From: Cololabis saira
Taxonomy: Eukaryota; Chordata; Actinopteri; Beloniformes; Belonidae
Assembly (NCBI RefSeq): GCF_033807715.1
Contig: NC_084591.1
Location: 43,178,868-43,242,867 of the forward strand
Direction of reading: 5' to 3'
Length of the DNA stretch: 64,000 nucleotides
In this document: one piece after another, positions 60,356 through 64,000 of the stretch
How the letters are laid out: the number at the start of each line of letters is the position of its first letter
Numbering within the stretch: the stretch's first letter is position 1
The notes under the pieces: model-generated
The model's input: the letters and a program-made list of their open reading frames with translations, nothing else
Told to the model about the DNA's origin: nothing
The model's database searches: none
Program-made: the position numbers and the translations under genes

Positions 60356-60933
60356 ACCTGTCTTGAAAATCTCTGGTAGCTCAACCCTCTCAGACACAAT
60401 CCAAGCACATTTATTCAGGCTGAATGACATTCCGATATCTCTGCTGTATATCCTTGTGAGGTGTATTAGTGAGTCAATGTTTCGCTCACTCTTTGGCATA
60501 CAGCTTGGTGTCGTCCATGTCAAGGATGTGGCTGATCATTGCTCCATACCAGAACCGGTATCCATAGCCACTCTTTGTGATGATCTGGCTGAAAGGCTCC
60601 AAGCCTAAGCAGAACAGCAGTGGGGACAGAGCATCTCCTTGGTATATGCTGCACTTGATGGTGACTTGTGCAATTAGCTTTCAGTTGGCCTCAGTAGTAG
60701 TCTTCCATGGCCCAATGTAGTTCTTGATCAAGGTTACCAGTGTCCTGTTGATGTTGTACACAGTAGCGGAGCCAGAAGGGGATTAGGGGGCGGTCGCCAC
60801 GGGGCCCACAAGCTCATAGGGCCCAATGATAGGGCCCCGTTTTGTGTGATACGTTCATATAATCGTAAATTGTAGGCTATAATAAAGATAAAATTTGCAT
60901 TGTGCGGCCAGTGTAGGTTAATTCTTACTTGGC

Positions 60934-61002
60934 TGTAACCCTACGCTGTACGGTACGGCATAGGCTCTGCGTTGGTGTAACATGGAACCATAGATCAGCC
61001 TT
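60934..61002. mobile_element. Palindromic GC-rich miniature element, half copy
   Basis: GTAACCCTACGCTGTACGG, GCATAGGCTCTGCGTTGGTG and ACATGGAACCATAGATCAGC. Only the right arm is present. Nested in the hAT element. Confidence 0.75.
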
Positions 61003-61452
61003 AACAGTTACAGCCAATTTGCCGACTTCCTGCCATGAAGGAGATGAGCGCTAAACTTTAAAAGAGGACTTATGTACAAAGTTTTGAATGTTACCCTGTT
61101 TTCCACGTTACCTGGATTATTTTGTTCGGGCCAAGGGTTATAGAAGAGTCAACTGCCATTGGTGAGTCTGTGTAACCTTCATAAATAATTTCTTTATCAG
61201 AATGTTGTGTAGCCTTGACCACCTGCCTATTTGAATGTGCTTTGTGTTGTTGTCAACTAGAGCGCCGAGTCTATTCTCTGTTAGAGAGCTCAGAAATGAT
61301 GTTATAGACTGCTGTGTCTGTATCTATCTGAATAGATTGTGTAATTTTAGACCATTTATGTTTTTTTTTGTATTTAAGCTGTATCAAAGATGGAACTGAG
61401 TCAGTCCATGACTATCTGAGTTTTCAGCGCCATGTGATTGACAGCTGTCAGG

Positions 61453-61457
<5 letters not shown>

Positions 61458-61502
<45 letters not shown>

Positions 61503-61529
61503 TGTGTTTGTGTGTGTGTGTGTGTGTGT
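61458..61529. repeat. (GT)n microsatellite
   Basis: About 36 GT units with two TTTG interruptions. Confidence 0.96.
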
Positions 61530-63162
61530 TCTTCTGAACAAGTTTGTGACATTACTCTGCTGTCTGCAGCATAGGCATATAGGCTTGGCTCAATAAAAGT
61601 GAGAATAAATGTTGTTTGATGGGTAGGATGAGGTGTTGTTGAATGTTAAAATGACCATCATAAGGGCCCATCCACAATGCCCCTCTGTACTGAGACCCGC
61701 GCTCCGCCACTGGTTGTACAGTTCCAAGCATTCCAGTATCCGTGAGTCATAGGCTTTCTTGTAGTCTATCCAGGCAGTGCACATCTTGAAGTCCTTGGCA
61801 ACTGTTGTGTCGACCAGCAGGTGGTCCTTGGCTCCTTGGGTTTCCTTGCAAATTCCCTTGCGAGCTGTGATCATTTGTGGCACCATGTACCTACCCATCT
61901 TGGCTGCTATGATCCCTGACAGGAGCATCCACATAGTGCAGAGGCATATAATTGGCCATAAGTTGGATGGGGCCGCCACTTTCCAGGGTTCCTTCATGTT
62001 GAGGACCATGCAGCCTAGGGTTAGCCATTCTGGGTGGGTCCCATCCGTGAGCAGCAGGTTGATTTGTACTGCTACACGCTCATGGAGTGCAGGCAGCTCC
62101 TTCAGCCAGTAGCTGTGGAGCGTGTCCGGGCCTGGTGCCTCTTCATACCGGAGACTCTTCTTTTGGATGTCTGTCATTGTGGTGGTGACTGTGTCTGCAG
62201 CCTGTATGCCTGATACCAGCGTGTATCCTCCGTTTAGAAAGTCCAACCGTAACATATACAACAGGAAAACTATTGGAAGAGGAAGCTATCGTTTTCACTA
62301 TTGAGGAAATAAAAACGTATAAAAAAATCAAAATACAAACTAGGAAATGAACTACATTGTTACTACAGAATTAATACATTTCTTTAGGGAGACATTCTCT
62401 CGGGGAAAATGTAGGTAGGGGACGCATTTATATCAAAAAGGGATTTTTAAACAAAGAGACGGGAGTTGATAAGCCTTTGCATTGACTCTTGGTGAAAATA
62501 AATGTTTTTTGGAAGATATGTAGGCTACTTATGGATATATAGTTTGGTTAACAAGAGAAAAAGGTGGATTAGAAATTCACAATTTTTTAAAAGTCACTCT
62601 GAAGGAAGCCACAAAGAGAACAAATTAAAATGTTCAAACACGTTACAACACAAGGGTATGAAGAAAAAAAGCTAGTGGTTTCCATGTCTGGATTGACCTG
62701 GTTTTGTTGCAGTCTTGGCAGAGAAAACAGCAGTACTGTACATCAGAGATGGCGGAGATTGAATCAACACCATTTGGATCATCAATAGTTTTTTCTGGTT
62801 TTTCTGATGCAGGACATTGATGACGTGAAACACAAACACTATCTTTAACTGTGCTCCACGAGGTTTGTATGTGTAGAATTTGAATAGATTTGATGACCCA
62901 TTGCATCCGATTGCTTGACCTGATCAGTGCTACACCAGTCGCCTGCTGACCAGCGCTGACCGCTCGTTTGCTGAGAACCTAACGGTCAACGGTGTATTGC
63001 AGATCACATACGCGTCACATATTTTTGAGGGACATGCACGACAGACATGCCAAATGAAAGCAGGATACTTGTGGTAGCCGTGATGCGTACATGTAGGCAT
63101 TGTTAACTGCAAGTATATTCCAGGCCTTAGATCCACCAACCATGGGGCATTAATGTCATATA

Positions 63163-63163
<1 letters not shown>

Positions 63164-63212
<49 letters not shown>
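63164..63212. repeat. (TA)n microsatellite
   Basis: About 24 TA units directly abutting the left end of the mariner-type element copy B. Confidence 0.95.
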
Positions 63213-63215
<3 letters not shown>

Positions 63216-63922
63216 GTCAATGACGAATAAGGATTTTCAACAGGTCAATTTTAAAATGAGAAAAAAAAGATTATCTATTGCAGTAGTTCAAACATTAAGA
63301 ATGTTGTGTACACATAAATTCATTCGTCAATTTTAAATTAAGTGATTTCTGAGTTGAGTTTCTGAGATGAGTTTTTTGTCAAGATGAATTGGCACTAGCC
63401 TTAAAAAAGGTCATGTGGTGCAACCATGATTCATATTAAAATAAATGAATTTCCTTAACATCTTGACATCTTTTTTTTTTTACAAGTTTTCAGTATTATA
63501 CAAAAATGGTTGTTTTTTTAATGGTCGCGCCACATGATATTTCATAAAATGGACATCATTAGTCAAACTTTGTTTGTATATTTCCATCATGATGGAAATA
63601 TAAATACAAATGTGTTGCAATCTTACACACTACAAGACATTTCGGAAATCATGCCAGATAGGGCAGAAGATTGATTTAAATACATTTAGTGATTTCAAAA
63701 AAAGTTTTCAGAACAAGAGTCATGGTCAGACGACATGACATTTTGACGCTTAAAACAACAACAAAATCCCAAATAACTAGTATTTTTTGTAAAATTCAAG
63801 TGAGTCCATATGTAGTACGACAGGTAGTTCATATATATCATATTTTTTTATCCATTTAAACCTTTTTTGAATTGAAAAAAAAATCTGTTTTTCAGAAAAT
63901 ATAGGCGTCACGTCATTGACCA
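63213..63922. mobile_element. Tc1/mariner-type miniature element, copy B
   Basis: Starts TGGGTCAATGACG and ends CGTCATTGACCA with TA on both sides (63211-63212, 63923-63924). Highly similar to copy A (31654-32273) along its length, in the same orientation, but with about 90 extra bases after the shared AATGTTGTGTACACA (63316-63402). No coding capacity. Confidence 0.85.
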
Positions 63923-64000
63923 TATATACTGTATATATATATACACATATGGACAATAGAAAAAGGATACTATGAGGAACTGTTTAAATGGCATAAAGAA

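Larger units (their letters stand above)
60761..61712. mobile_element. Non-autonomous hAT element with perfect 8-bp target duplication
   Basis: Starts CAGTAGCGGAGC and ends GCTCCGCCACTG (11 of 12 inverted matches). GTTGTACA occurs on both sides (60753-60760, 61713-61720). Inside are GGGCCC-rich subterminal tracts (60797-60840, 61660-61680), a palindromic miniature element (60934-61002) and a (GT)n microsatellite (61458-61529). No transposase. Inserted in the RT region of the R2/R4-like LINE. Confidence 0.9.
59735..62260 (-). pseudogene. R2/R4-like LINE (restriction-like endonuclease type), broken by two insertions
   Basis: Minus strand, from high to low coordinates. RT start EEAPGPDTLHSYWLKELPAL, HERVAVQINLLLTDGTHPEW ... 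AAPSNLWPIICLCTMW, LLSGIIAAKMGRYMVPQMI, ARKGICKETQGAKDHLLVDT and TAWIDYKKAYDS (RT motif A) at 62150-61740. Then a hAT element (60761-61712). Then FIYSRDIGMSFSLNKCAWIV-like sequence at 60530-60360. Then a LINE fragment in opposite orientation (about 59998-60355). Then EANGNSEEAASNSTTTKYLQ, RVRQVLKSQLNKNNKVRVIK, TYALPVIN at 59990-59830, jumping to IDMAIPGGCNIKMKKYEKLE, the endonuclease region. An internal deletion removes the segment between LPVI and the endonuclease. Dead copy. Confidence 0.75.
57016..64000 (-). other. cadps2 intron, partial, transposon-rich
   Basis: No further cadps2 exon is found up to the right edge. Beyond the listed elements, 57016-57220 and 62332-63160 have no recognised repeat. 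The latter has two unremarkable minus-strand frames (62643-62906, 62930-63160) that I cannot assign to any family. Confidence 0.7.

Noticed and set aside
62643..63220. Two minus-strand frames that might be an upstream cadps2 exon
   Set aside because: No residues match CAPS upstream of the [11 protein letters not shown] block, and no suitable acceptor/donor pair frames them; part is (TA)n repeat.

Overview
This window is intron-rich, AT-rich vertebrate nuclear DNA, almost certainly from a teleost (probably percomorph) fish. The evidence is two vertebrate genes recognisable by exon sequence and splice sites, plus Rex3-type and L2/Rex1-type LINEs, tRNA-derived SINEs, many hAT, Harbinger, mariner and piggyBac-like miniature elements, and long (TA)n, (CA)n and (AAT)n microsatellites. 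There are no bacterial operons, CRISPR arrays or phage genes.

Two host genes lie on the minus strand in the same order. (1) fezf1, a forebrain zinc-finger repressor, occupies about 1-4.6 kb: exon 1 (4560-3733), exon 2 (2011-1877) and exon 3 (1168-1036). The remaining zinc-finger exon lies beyond the left edge. (2) The 3' end of cadps2 (CAPS2, a dense-core-vesicle priming factor) is upstream of it. Five coding exons run right to left: 57015-56932, 56790-56758, 37098-36991, 18901-18797 and 18126-17956 (stop codon at 17956-17958). All five join in phase 0 into one reading frame. The rest of cadps2 lies beyond the right edge. The fezf1-cadps2 neighbourhood matches the tetrapod arrangement.

Layout: 1-5.2 kb, fezf1 with its GC-rich 5' flank and microsatellite-filled introns; 5.2-17.9 kb, intergenic DNA with LINE remnants, two copies of a retrotransposon PD-(D/E)XK-like nuclease fragment, and some unique sequence that may hold regulatory elements; 18-57 kb, the cadps2 3' exons separated by 18-20 kb introns filled with nested transposons; 57-64 kb, a further cadps2 intron dominated by a Rex3 copy, an R2/R4-like LINE on the minus strand and DNA transposons.

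Most of the open reading frames are repeats, transposon remains or shadows. The clearest structure outside the two genes is nested transposition with legible target-site duplications: L2-type LINE in Rex3, hAT in R2/R4-like LINE, hAT in R2/R4-like LINE C-terminus, and a Harbinger-like element in Rex3. A GC-rich palindromic miniature element with the core ACGCCGTAGG recurs at least eight times, mostly inside other elements. I found no evidence for a wholly new biological system. The points most worth checking are the 33-nt cadps2 microexon with a purine-rich acceptor, the foldback elements with mirrored internal arrays, the nested palindromic family, and minisatellites that have grown inside LINE coding sequence.
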